Below are positions 1 to 6,385 of a DNA stretch of 7,768 nucleotides, piece by piece (positions within the stretch are counted from its first letter, which is position 1; every line of letters starts with the position of its first letter). Position numbers and translations under genes: made by a program. A model generated the notes under the pieces. It was not told the DNA's origin, made no database searches, and was given only the letters and a program-made list of their open reading frames with translations. The DNA lies in the NCBI GenBank assembly GCA_946886845.1, contig CAMPJH010000068.1, positions 1 to 7,768 on the forward strand, read 5' to 3'. The stretch is from an uncultured Sphingomonas sp. (GTDB lineage Bacteria; Pseudomonadota; Alphaproteobacteria; Sphingomonadales; Sphingomonadaceae).

Positions 1-348
1 CAGATCGTCACCGGCCGGCGGTCGGCCAAGGAGCTCGGCGGGCCGCTGAAGATTGCTCAGGTCGCCGGACAGCAGGCGTCGCTCGGCCCGTTTCAGTTCG
101 TTCAGCTGCTGGCGCTGTTCTCAATTAATCTGGGATTCATCAACTTATTGCCAGTCCCGCTGCTGGATGGCGGGCATCTCCTCTTCTATTCTATCGAGGC
201 GGTCCGCCGCCGGCCGGTCAGCGTTCGGGCGCAGGAATGGGCGTTTCGCGGAGGACTCGCGCTGCTTCTCGCCCTGCTCCTGTTCACAACGGTCAATGAT
301 CTCAGCTCATTCGGCTTGTGGGAACGGATCGGGCGCTTGATTGGCTAG
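1..348 (+). CDS. rseP: RseP/RIP-type site-2 zinc metalloprotease, C-terminal part (5' end outside window)
   Basis: This is the C-terminal 115 residues of an intramembrane zinc protease of the RseP (S2P, M50) family, open from base 1 and ending at TAG 346-348. RseP cleaves anti-sigma factors and remnant signal peptides inside the inner membrane. The visible diagnostic element is the second active-site motif: an N-x-x-P stretch followed by LDGGH, with the zinc-ligand aspartate at bases 166-168. It lies in a hydrophobic segment preceded by a GP-x-K-I-A-Q stretch typical of the family. A last transmembrane segment (an L/A-rich run near bases 250-295) follows, then a short tail. The HExxH motif and PDZ domains must lie upstream of the window. 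rseP directly before bamA is the usual alphaproteobacterial order. Identity is secure; only the N-terminal part cannot be assessed. Confidence 0.95.
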   Translation, partial: QIVTGRRSAKELGGPLKIAQVAGQQASLGPFQFVQLLALFSINLGFINLLPVPLLDGGHLLFYSIEAVRRRPVSVRAQEWAFRGGLALLLALLLFTTVNDLSSFGLWERIGRLIG

Positions 349-407
349 GTCGCTTGGGGCAGGGCAGCACAACTTTTTCGCCGCATCTGCCGGCGGCACA
401 TCATTTC

Positions 408-424
408 AAGGGCGGGGACGCGTG
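408..424 (+). promoter_or_regulatory. Ribosome binding site and GTG start of bamA
   Basis: The purine-rich stretch AAGGGCGGGG (408-417) lies 4 bases before GTG 422-424. The open frame extends upstream to a TTG at 341, but the extra 27 residues have no signal-peptide character and would overlap the end of rseP. Starting at GTG 422 gives a textbook signal peptide: a basic n-region, a hydrophobic core and an A-x-A-like site. I therefore take 422 as the start. The 73-base rseP-bamA gap holds nothing else I can support. Confidence 0.6.
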
Positions 425-3118
425 ATTCCAGACAAAGCGAACATCTCCAAGCGCGCAGCTGCGGTGCTGTTGGTCAGCACCATACTCGGCGGTTGGTCGA
501 TGCCCGTGCTGGCCCAGGAGGCCGAGCAGCCGGCCCCGGTCGCGCCGACTCAGCCGGCCGTGCAGCAGCAGGCGCCGCTGGTGACGGCGCCGCCGGCGTC
601 CGCAATGATCCGATCGATCGGCGTTCGCGGCAATCAGCGCCTGGAGCCGGCAACGATCATCTCCTATTCGAACCTGCAGCCCGGGACGACCTACACCGCC
701 GAAACCCTCGATCAGGCGCTCAAGGACCTCTACGCGACCGAGCTGTTCGCCGACGTCGTGATCACCGGCGCCGACACCGGCAACATCATCATCACGGTTC
801 AGGAAAACCCGGTCATCAACCGCATCGTCCTTGAGGGCAACAAGCGGCTCAAGGAGGACAAGATCGTCCCCGAGATCCAGCTCAAGGCGCGTGAGATCTT
901 TACCCGCTCGAAGGTTCGCGCCGACGTCGACCGGATCGTCGAGCTGTACAAGCGCCAGGGACGTTTCGCCGCGCGGGTCGAGCCGAAGATCGTCCAGCTC
1001 GACCAGAACCGGGTCGATCTCGTCTTCGAGATTTACGAGGGCCCGATCTCCAAGGTCCGCCGAATCAACGTCATCGGCAACGAGGCGTTCGGCGACGATC
1101 GGCTGCGCAAGGAAATGTACACGCGCCAGGCCGGCGGCATTTTCGGCTTCATAAAATCCAACGACACCTACGACCCCGATCGCCTTGCCGCCGACCAGCA
1201 GAAGCTTCGCGCCTTTTACCTGACCGAGGGCTATGCCGATTTCCGCGTGGTCTCGGCACTCGCCGAGCTGACTCCGGACCGCCGCGACTTCATCATCACC
1301 TACGTCGTCGAGGAAGGGCCGAGATACAAGTTCGGGACCATCGACGCGGAGAGCGCGCTTCGCGACCTGTCGCGCGAGCGAATCATGGGGATGGTGAAGC
1401 TCCAGCCCGGCGCCTGGTTCAACGCCAAGGCGGTCGAGGACACGGTCGGTGGCCTCAACGAGCTCGCCGGCAACCTCGGCTATGCGTTCGCCGACATCTC
1501 GCCGCGCTACAAGCGCAACGCCGAAACCCAGACGATGGACGTGATGATCACCATCGGCGAGTCTCCGCGGGTCTATGTCGAGCGGATCGACATCCAGGGC
1601 AATACGGTCACCCGTGACAAGGTCATCCGGCGCGAGTTCCGGGTCAATGAAGGCGATGCGTTCAACGCGATCAAGATCAAGCGGTCGCAGGACCGGATCC
1701 AGTCGCTCGGCTATTTCCAGGAAAACATCGAGATCACCCAGACGGAAGGCTCGGCCCCCGATCGGGTGGTGCTTGGCGTCGACGTGCAAGAGAAAGCGAC
1801 CGGCCAGCTGCAATTTTCGGCGGGCTATTCGAGCCTCGAGCAGTTCCTGATCTCGCTCGGCGTCCAGCAAAGCAACTTTCGCGGCATGGGGCAGACGCTC
1901 GACGCCAACGTCAGCTGGTCGCGCTACGCTCGGTCGGCCTCGGTCGGTTTCAGCGACCCCTATTTCCTCGACAAGGAGATCCTGCTCGGCGGCCAGCTTT
2001 TCCGCCGCGATTACAACGCCTTCAATTTCCAGGGCGGCGAGCGGAACACGACCTACAAGCAACTCAGCACCGGCGGCGGCCTGCGGCTGGGATTCCCGGT
2101 CACCGAGTTCCTGACTTACGGCACGAGATATTCGCTGATCCAGGACGACGTGACGCTCGGCGATATCTATTTCACCGACCCGGATTTCATCCCCGATCCG
2201 GACGGCACCGGGCCGCTGACGGAAACGAACGGTCCGCTTCCGCCGGTGTGCGACCCGTTGAAGGCGGGGCGCTACCTTTGCGACGAGCTCGGCAAGCGGC
2301 TGACGTCGTCGATCGGTCACTCGGTCGCCTATGACGACACCGACGGGATTCGGCCGACGCGCGGCCAGCGCATTACCTTCAGCCAGGATTTCGCCGGCCT
2401 CGGCGGCGACGTGAAATATATCCGGACCCGCGGCGAGGCGACCAAGTACAAGAGCTTCGGCGGCGGCTGGATTCTGTCCGGCCATCTCGAAGGCGGCTAC
2501 ATCCATCCGCTGCAAAAGAACACTAACCCTGGCCAGGACGCAATCCGGCTCACCGACCGCTTCTTCGGCACCCAGATGCGCGGCTTCGACGTTCGCGGCA
2601 TCGGCCCGCGGGTCGAGCGCATTCCGTATGACTCGGCGGGCATGCTGACTACCGACGACCAGGATCGAGTCACCGACGCGCTCGGCGGCCGCGCTTATTA
2701 CATGGGCCGGCTCGAGCTCGAGGTGCCGACCAGCGCTTCGATCCGGAGCCTTGGACTGCGCCCGTCGGCGTTCATCGACATCGGCTCGGTGTTCGGGATC
2801 AAGAAGCCCGACCTGATCGATCGGGTCGGAACCTGCGTGCCGAGGGTCGCGACCGATCCGATCATCATCGTCGACCCAGGCGAAACCCCGGCCATATGCC
2901 CGATCGGGCCCGACCCGACGCAACCGCTGTACACCTTTGTCCCTGGCTTCAAGGAAGTCTTCCTCGGCAACTCGCCCAAGCCGCGTATCTCGGTGGGCGT
3001 CGGCTTCAACTGGGTGTCTCCGTTCGGCCCGATCCGAATCGACCTTGCAAAGGCGATCGTGGTGCAAGAGGGCGACGACACCAAGCTCTTCTCATTCAAT
3101 GTAGGAACACAATTCTAA
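422..3118 (+). CDS. bamA: Outer membrane protein assembly factor BamA (Omp85)
   Basis: BamA is the central subunit of the BAM complex and folds beta-barrel proteins into the outer membrane. From GTG 422 it is 898 residues, longer than E. coli BamA (810). A signal peptide (about residues 1-31, cleavage near VLA^Q) is followed by a P/Q/A-rich linker. Five POTRA domains start near residues 62, 131, 208, 300 and 380; their repeated I-x-V-x-GN-x signatures are visible as GVRGNQRL, VLEGNKRL, NVIGNEAF and DIQGNTVT. The C-terminal 16-strand barrel runs from about residue 458. The L6 lock motif is MRGF at 719-722, matching the family VRGF/Y. The protein ends in a beta-signal finishing with Phe (FNVGTQF). 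The extra length is partly in two barrel insertions, around residues 585-625 and 800-835, each with a cysteine pair (C610/C620 and C805/C826). skp starts immediately after the stop, which suggests coupled synthesis with this chaperone. Confidence 0.97.
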   Translation: MIPDKANISKRAAAVLLVSTILGGWSMPVLAQEAEQPAPVAPTQPAVQQQAPLVTAPPASAMIRSIGVRGNQRLEPATIISYSNLQPGTTYTAETLDQALKDLYATELFADVVITGADTGNIIITVQENPVINRIVLEGNKRLKEDKIVPEIQLKAREIFTRSKVRADVDRIVELYKRQGRFAARVEPKIVQLDQNRVDLVFEIYEGPISKVRRINVIGNEAFGDDRLRKEMYTRQAGGIFGFIKSNDTYDPDRLAADQQKLRAFYLTEGYADFRVVSALAELTPDRRDFIITYVVEEGPRYKFGTIDAESALRDLSRERIMGMVKLQPGAWFNAKAVEDTVGGLNELAGNLGYAFADISPRYKRNAETQTMDVMITIGESPRVYVERIDIQGNTVTRDKVIRREFRVNEGDAFNAIKIKRSQDRIQSLGYFQENIEITQTEGSAPDRVVLGVDVQEKATGQLQFSAGYSSLEQFLISLGVQQSNFRGMGQTLDANVSWSRYARSASVGFSDPYFLDKEILLGGQLFRRDYNAFNFQGGERNTTYKQLSTGGGLRLGFPVTEFLTYGTRYSLIQDDVTLGDIYFTDPDFIPDPDGTGPLTETNGPLPPVCDPLKAGRYLCDELGKRLTSSIGHSVAYDDTDGIRPTRGQRITFSQDFAGLGGDVKYIRTRGEATKYKSFGGGWILSGHLEGGYIHPLQKNTNPGQDAIRLTDRFFGTQMRGFDVRGIGPRVERIPYDSAGMLTTDDQDRVTDALGGRAYYMGRLELEVPTSASIRSLGLRPSAFIDIGSVFGIKKPDLIDRVGTCVPRVATDPIIIVDPGETPAICPIGPDPTQPLYTFVPGFKEVFLGNSPKPRISVGVGFNWVSPFGPIRIDLAKAIVVQEGDDTKLFSFNVGTQF

Positions 3119-3712
3119 ATGCGTAAAATCCTTATGCTTTCTGCCGTAGCCGTCGCGACAGCGGCGCCCACTGCAGCCCAGGCGCAGCGCGCTCCGGCCG
3201 CTGCCATCGTCGTCGTTGATTCCAATCGCGTCTATCGCGAGTGCAATGCCTGCCGGACAGCCGCGGCGCAGCTCCAGGCGCAGGTGACCGCGTTCCAGAA
3301 CCGGCAGCAAACGCTGATGAACCAGCTGAAGCCGGAAGCAGACGCCCTCCAGGCGGCGATCACGGCCCTTGCCGGCAAGCAGCCCGACGCGGCTCTGAGA
3401 ACCCGCGCCCAGGCGTTCCAGCAAAAGCAGGAGCAGGCGCAGCAGGAGCTTACCCGCGCCGAACAGAACATCCAGTCGATCCGGGCCAATGTCAGCCGCC
3501 AGATCGACGCCCGCTACGGTCCGGCCGTCAATCAGGTCATGACCCAGCAGGGCGCCAATCTCGCGGTCGACGTCGACAACACCATAGCGCACTCGGCAGC
3601 CCTCGATGTGACCCCGGCGGTCCTGGCCGCGCTCAATGCGACGCTTCCCTCGCTCAGCATGACGCCGCTGCCTCAGCAGCAGCAACAACAGCAGCAGCCG
3701 CAGGGGCGGTGA
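3119..3712 (+). CDS. skp: OmpH/Skp family periplasmic outer-membrane-protein chaperone
   Basis: This 197-residue protein belongs to the OmpH/Skp family, trimeric 'jellyfish' chaperones that carry unfolded outer-membrane proteins across the periplasm to BamA. It has a signal peptide (about 1-22, ending AQA^Q), then the short beta-strand motif [11 protein letters not shown] typical of the trimer body. A Q/A/E-rich helical region (about 45-135) would form the coiled-coil tentacles, and a second body segment follows (near 140-180). E. coli Skp is about 161 residues; the excess is in the C-terminal tail. Odd features are a CxxC motif (C42-N-A-C45) right after the body strand and a terminal run of eight glutamines. 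ATG 3119 follows the bamA TAA directly. A weak AGGA (3103-3106) lies inside the bamA end, so translation is probably coupled to bamA. The stop overlaps the proposed fabZ start. Confidence 0.92.
   Translation: MRKILMLSAVAVATAAPTAAQAQRAPAAAIVVVDSNRVYRECNACRTAAAQLQAQVTAFQNRQQTLMNQLKPEADALQAAITALAGKQPDAALRTRAQAFQQKQEQAQQELTRAEQNIQSIRANVSRQIDARYGPAVNQVMTQQGANLAVDVDNTIAHSAALDVTPAVLAALNATLPSLSMTPLPQQQQQQQQPQGR
3674..3697 (+). repeat. CAG/CAA trinucleotide tract encoding eight glutamines at the Skp C-terminus
   Basis: (CAG)3(CAA)2(CAG)3 encodes eight consecutive Gln, followed by CCG CAG GGG CGG TGA. The CAA interruptions reduce but do not remove slippage potential. The tract lies 12 bases before the proposed fabZ GTG start, so unit changes would alter the disordered Skp tail but not the fabZ frame. 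Confidence 0.8.
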
Positions 3713-4185
3713 CCCAAACCGCGGGGGCAGGGGCGATGGGCCCGCTGGACGTCCGGCGGGTCATGGCCGCGCTCCCGCACCGTTACCCAATGCTGCTCGT
3801 CGACCGGGTCGAAAGCCTCGACCCGCAGCAGGGCATCGTCGCCGTCAAGGCGGTGACGATCAACGAAGGCTTTTTCCAGGGGCATTTTCCCGGCCGGCCG
3901 ATCATGCCGGGCGTGCTGATCGTCGAAGCGCTGGCGCAAGCGGCCGGCGTCCTGGCGGTCGAATCGCTCGGCCTCGCCGGTACCGGCAAGCTGGTCTATT
4001 TCATGGCGATCGAAGGCGCCAAGTTCCGCCAGCCGGTCGAGCCGGGAGTCCTGCTTCGACTCGAGGTCGAGTTCGTCCAGAAGCGGCCGAGCGTCTGCAA
4101 GTTCGCCGGTCGCGCCCTGGTCGACGGGAAAGTCGCCGCCGAAGCCAACTTCACGGCGATGATCGCCGACCCGCCGGCCGCCTGA
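3709..4185 (+). CDS. fabZ: 3-hydroxyacyl-[acyl-carrier-protein] dehydratase FabZ
   Basis: FabZ dehydrates (3R)-hydroxyacyl-ACP to trans-2-enoyl-ACP in type II fatty acid synthesis in the cytosol. The hot-dog fold signatures are clear: [13 protein letters not shown] near the N-terminus, then [13 protein letters not shown] with catalytic His59, and Glu73 in VEALAQAAG. The 14-residue His-Glu spacing equals that of E. coli FabZ (H54/E68). GTG 3709 gives 158 residues and overlaps the skp TGA as GTGA, suggesting termination-reinitiation. The alternative ATG 3736 gives 149 residues and is preceded by GGGGG (3723-3727) at reasonable spacing. I chose 3709 because related proteins, as I recall them, carry a short extension before the GPLD segment; the choice is uncertain, but the function is not. 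The gene ends 1 base from the convergent receptor gene, and no terminator hairpin is visible. Confidence 0.95.
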   Translation: MTQTAGAGAMGPLDVRRVMAALPHRYPMLLVDRVESLDPQQGIVAVKAVTINEGFFQGHFPGRPIMPGVLIVEALAQAAGVLAVESLGLAGTGKLVYFMAIEGAKFRQPVEPGVLLRLEVEFVQKRPSVCKFAGRALVDGKVAAEANFTAMIADPPAA

Positions 4186-4186
4186 C

Positions 4187-6067
4187 TCAGTCCTTGCCGA
4201 GGCGCAGCCCGGCGTAGACCGCCCGGCCTTCGGTGCGATAGCCGAACACGTCCTGGTAGCGCGCGTCGAACAGGTTCGACGCCCGGGCGAACAGCTCCAG
4301 CCCGGGACGAACGCTGTAGGCAAGCCGGGCCCCGGCCAGCCAATAGGGCTTCAGCCGCACGCGCTGGGCCGGGAAAACGTCGAAATTGGTGTCGTGCCGG
4401 GCGCCGACAAAAGCGAGCGAGCCGCCATAAGTCAGCCGTCCCGACCTGCCGTCGATCGCCACCGAGCCGCTGTGCCTGGGCCGTCGCACCTCGCGTAGTT
4501 GCGTGGCCGGGATGGACCCCGGCTCCTCGGCATCGAGAAACGCGTAATTGGCCGAAAGCGTCAGCCGTTCGCCGACCGTCCAGCCAAGCTCGGCCTCGAG
4601 ACCCTGCCGGCGGCTGTGACCGTCGCGGTTGACGGTGCTCGACAGGAAGGTGGCGGGGTCGAACACATCGACGATTTCGTCGCGGAGCCGCTGGCGATAA
4701 CCGGTCAGCGCGGCTCCGAACGGTCCGCGGCGATAGCGCAGCGAAGCTTCGAAGCCCCGCGAGCTCTCGGGCTTGAGCGCCGGATTGCCGACGAAGCTGC
4801 CCGGAAAGAAGCCGAACAGGTCGAAGAAGGTCGGTTGGGCGATCCCTTCCGCGTAGGAGCCGGCAATCGAAAAGCCGCCGCCGAGCGCAACCAGCGCCGA
4901 AGCGCGCAAGGTGGTTGCGTCGGCAAACGTGCTGAATGCGTCCCTGCGCAGCGCGATGTCGGTGACAACAGGACCCAGTTCAGCGCGCCACTCGCCGGTA
5001 ATGGCCTGGTGCCTTCGCCGCCGGTCCTGGTTGCTTGCACCGAAATAGATGATGTCGCGAGCATGGAAGCCCTCGCGGTCGTAATCGAGGGCGACAATCG
5101 CCGTATGGCGGATCCCGCCCGTCGCAAAGCGGTACGCAAGCTGGCCGTTCGCTGCCCTGCGGCCTCCACTCGTGCGATTTATCTCCACCCCGTCGAGGAA
5201 GTTGCGGTTGGACGAGTCCAGCAGCGAGACGGCAAATGTGCCGCTCAGTCCGTCGTCCTGGTCGCCGCCGGAAATCCACAACCGCCCCGCCGACAGCCGA
5301 TTGCGGCTACTGTCGAGCGTATCGGCGCGAACGAAGGTGAAGGGGTCGAGACCGTCATATTCGGTCCGCCCGGTCAACGAGAAGGCGGCGCCGCCGATCT
5401 CGAAGCCGGGAGCGAAGGACCAGCTCCCGCGAAGGCGCGCCGCGAGGTTGCGGTATCCGTCCTTGTCACCCTCGCCGGAGAAGCTGTCGATCCCGCTGGC
5501 GCGCTGCCAGCCGACGGCGCCGGCCAGGTTCGCCCTGTCGCTGACCAGGGCAGCGGAAGCGCCGGCGCGGCCGAAGCCGAACGACCCGGCCTCGACGGCC
5601 GCGGAATGGCTTGGCGACCGAGCGGCAACCCCGTTGACCGCGATTACGCCGCCGATCGCGTCGGATCCCCAAAGCGCCGATTGCGGGCCGCGGACGATCT
5701 CGATCCGAGAGAGGATGTCGGCGTTCAGCAACTCGAAGCGCGGCGTGTCGTTCGCGGCGGGATCATTGGCGCGGATTCCGTCGATGAACAGCAAGGTATG
5801 ATTGGCTTCGGCACCGCGAATCCGCACCTCGACGAAACTTCCAAGAGGGCCGGTCGACTGAACCGCGGCAGAGGGGGTCAGGCGAAGAATCGACGAAGCG
5901 AGCGGCTCGCCGAGACGTTCGATCCGCTCCTGATCGATGACGGTCGTGCTTGCAGCCGTTTCGGACTGCGCCTGGGGCACGAGGGATGCGGTAATGATGA
6001 TTTCGGACGGATCGGCGGCCGGGCCGGCGACCGTCTGAACGGAACCGAGCAACAAAGTGACGAGCAT
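4187..6067 (-). CDS. btuB: TonB-dependent outer membrane receptor, BtuB-like (vitamin B12)
   Basis: This 626-residue protein is a TonB-dependent transporter; E. coli BtuB has 614 residues including its signal peptide. A short hydrophobic leader (1-18) precedes a TonB box, EIIITA, at 22-27. The plug domain (about 36-145) contains VRIRG (81-85), FIDGIRAND (94-102) and IVRGPQSALWGSDAIGG (124-140), which closely resemble BtuB. The rest is a 22-strand barrel ending near NLFDARYQ and a final YAGLRL strand. Substrate assignment to cobalamin rests mainly on the riboswitch in its leader. ATG 6067 is chosen for the strong AAGGAGGT (6079-6072) 4 bases upstream. An in-frame GTG at 6091 would add eight residues, including basic ones the short signal peptide lacks, but would place the ribosome binding site inside the gene. 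The protein ends GKD without the usual terminal aromatic residue. It converges on fabZ with a 1-base gap. Confidence 0.87.
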   Translation of the reverse strand: MLVTLLLGSVQTVAGPAADPSEIIITASLVPQAQSETAASTTVIDQERIERLGEPLASSILRLTPSAAVQSTGPLGSFVEVRIRGAEANHTLLFIDGIRANDPAANDTPRFELLNADILSRIEIVRGPQSALWGSDAIGGVIAVNGVAARSPSHSAAVEAGSFGFGRAGASAALVSDRANLAGAVGWQRASGIDSFSGEGDKDGYRNLAARLRGSWSFAPGFEIGGAAFSLTGRTEYDGLDPFTFVRADTLDSSRNRLSAGRLWISGGDQDDGLSGTFAVSLLDSSNRNFLDGVEINRTSGGRRAANGQLAYRFATGGIRHTAIVALDYDREGFHARDIIYFGASNQDRRRRHQAITGEWRAELGPVVTDIALRRDAFSTFADATTLRASALVALGGGFSIAGSYAEGIAQPTFFDLFGFFPGSFVGNPALKPESSRGFEASLRYRRGPFGAALTGYRQRLRDEIVDVFDPATFLSSTVNRDGHSRRQGLEAELGWTVGERLTLSANYAFLDAEEPGSIPATQLREVRRPRHSGSVAIDGRSGRLTYGGSLAFVGARHDTNFDVFPAQRVRLKPYWLAGARLAYSVRPGLELFARASNLFDARYQDVFGYRTEGRAVYAGLRLGKD

Positions 6068-6071
6068 TGGG

Positions 6072-6116
6072 ACCTCCTTCGAACGACACACGGATGTCGC
6101 CTCGGAGGTGTCGCTC
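6072..6116 (-). promoter_or_regulatory. Expression platform of the btuB riboswitch: ribosome binding site with competing hairpins
   Basis: The ribosome binding site AAGGAGGT reads 6079-6072. Upstream, ACCTCC (6109-6104) is perfectly complementary to GGAGGT (6077-6072); between them CGACA (6099-6095) pairs with TGTCG (6088-6084). Together these form a nested hairpin that hides the site. A competing stem pairs GAGCGACAC (6116-6108) with GTGTCGTTC (6089-6081): nine pairs, one of them G-U. It uses the same bases and leaves the ribosome binding site free. There is no U-tract, so control is probably at translation initiation. The pairing was found by eye, without energy calculation. Confidence 0.6.
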
Positions 6117-6173
6117 GGTGGTGGCCGCGCGACGCCACGCAGCTCGGCTGGGCCCGGCCGGGTGCGGACGACT

Positions 6174-6304
6174 GACGGGGCAGGTTCCTGACTTGACCGG
6201 CAGAGCTTTCACCGGCTTCACAGTTGCGGGCACAGCGCCGGAATTGCACCGGCTTCCCTTTTGACCGCCCCCGCCGAACTCACGTTCGTGGGCGGCACCT
6301 CGTC
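6174..6304 (-). promoter_or_regulatory. Cobalamin (B12) riboswitch aptamer upstream of the btuB-like gene
   Basis: Read on the minus strand, the conserved elements appear in the right order: AGGTGCC (6300-6294), a variable P2-like arm, GGGAA (6258-6254), a stem starting GCCGGTGCAATTCCGGC (about 6252-6236), and CCCGCAACTGTGA (6230-6218). A peripheral arm follows, then the B12 box AAGTCAGGAACCTGCC (6194-6179). A closing P1 can form between GACGAGG (6304-6298) and CCCCGTC (6180-6174) with one mismatch. Members of this class bind adenosylcobalamin or other cobalamins and switch off downstream uptake genes when the ligand is plentiful. The leader runs about 107 bases from the aptamer to the start codon and includes a self-complementary CCCGGCCGGG (6162-6153). 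Confidence 0.95.
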
Positions 6305-6364
6305 GACGGATTGGCTACGTCTGACGCTTTGCGAATTCAAGTGCCGCGGTTATGAGCATTGGGC
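6305..6364. promoter_or_regulatory. Short divergent promoter region between the riboswitch and the plus-strand membrane protein gene
   Basis: Both transcripts must start in or near this 60-base stretch. On the minus strand TTGAAT (6340-6335) could be a -35 with a poor -10 (TAGCCA, 6317-6312) after 17 bases, placing transcription start close to the 5' end of the aptamer. On the plus strand TTGCGA (6329-6334), 16 bases, then TATGAG (6351-6356) is a plausible promoter for the gene at 6386. All matches are weak, and the assignment leans on geometry more than on sequence. Confidence 0.3.
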
Positions 6365-6385
6365 ATGGAAAAGCTGGGACTGACG

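Noticed and set aside
321..350. GGAAC at 321 as an extracytoplasmic-stress (ECF sigma) promoter for bamA
   Set aside because: No matching -10 element (CGTT or TCTGA type) is found at 16-17 bases, and the motif is inside rseP coding sequence.
341..421. N-terminal extension of bamA from TTG 341
   Set aside because: It overlaps the rseP end, has no ribosome binding site, and would bury the signal peptide 27 residues inside the protein.
401..3067. 888-codon open frame on the minus strand opposite bamA
   Set aside because: It mirrors bamA codon structure in GC-rich DNA. The translation is Arg/Asp/Ala-rich low-complexity sequence with no recognisable domain, and bamA is unmistakable.
3241..3708. 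Long upstream extension of the fabZ frame inside skp
   Set aside because: The extension is the out-of-frame reading of skp (Arg/Gly/Pro-rich). FabZ homology begins after 3709.
6121..6162. GC-rich palindrome CCCGGCCGGG and a GTGGC/GCCAC stem as an intrinsic terminator in the btuB leader
   Set aside because: Neither stem is followed by a U-tract on the minus strand, so a transcription terminator is not supported; control at the ribosome binding site fits better.
4499..6175. 558-codon open frame on the plus strand opposite the receptor gene
   Set aside because: It is a shadow of the receptor frame, with skewed composition and no motifs. It also runs into the riboswitch leader, which reads on the other strand.
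6305..6385. A second riboswitch on the plus strand upstream of the membrane protein gene
   Set aside because: The space is too short for a cobalamin aptamer and contains no B12 box or other conserved core on that strand.
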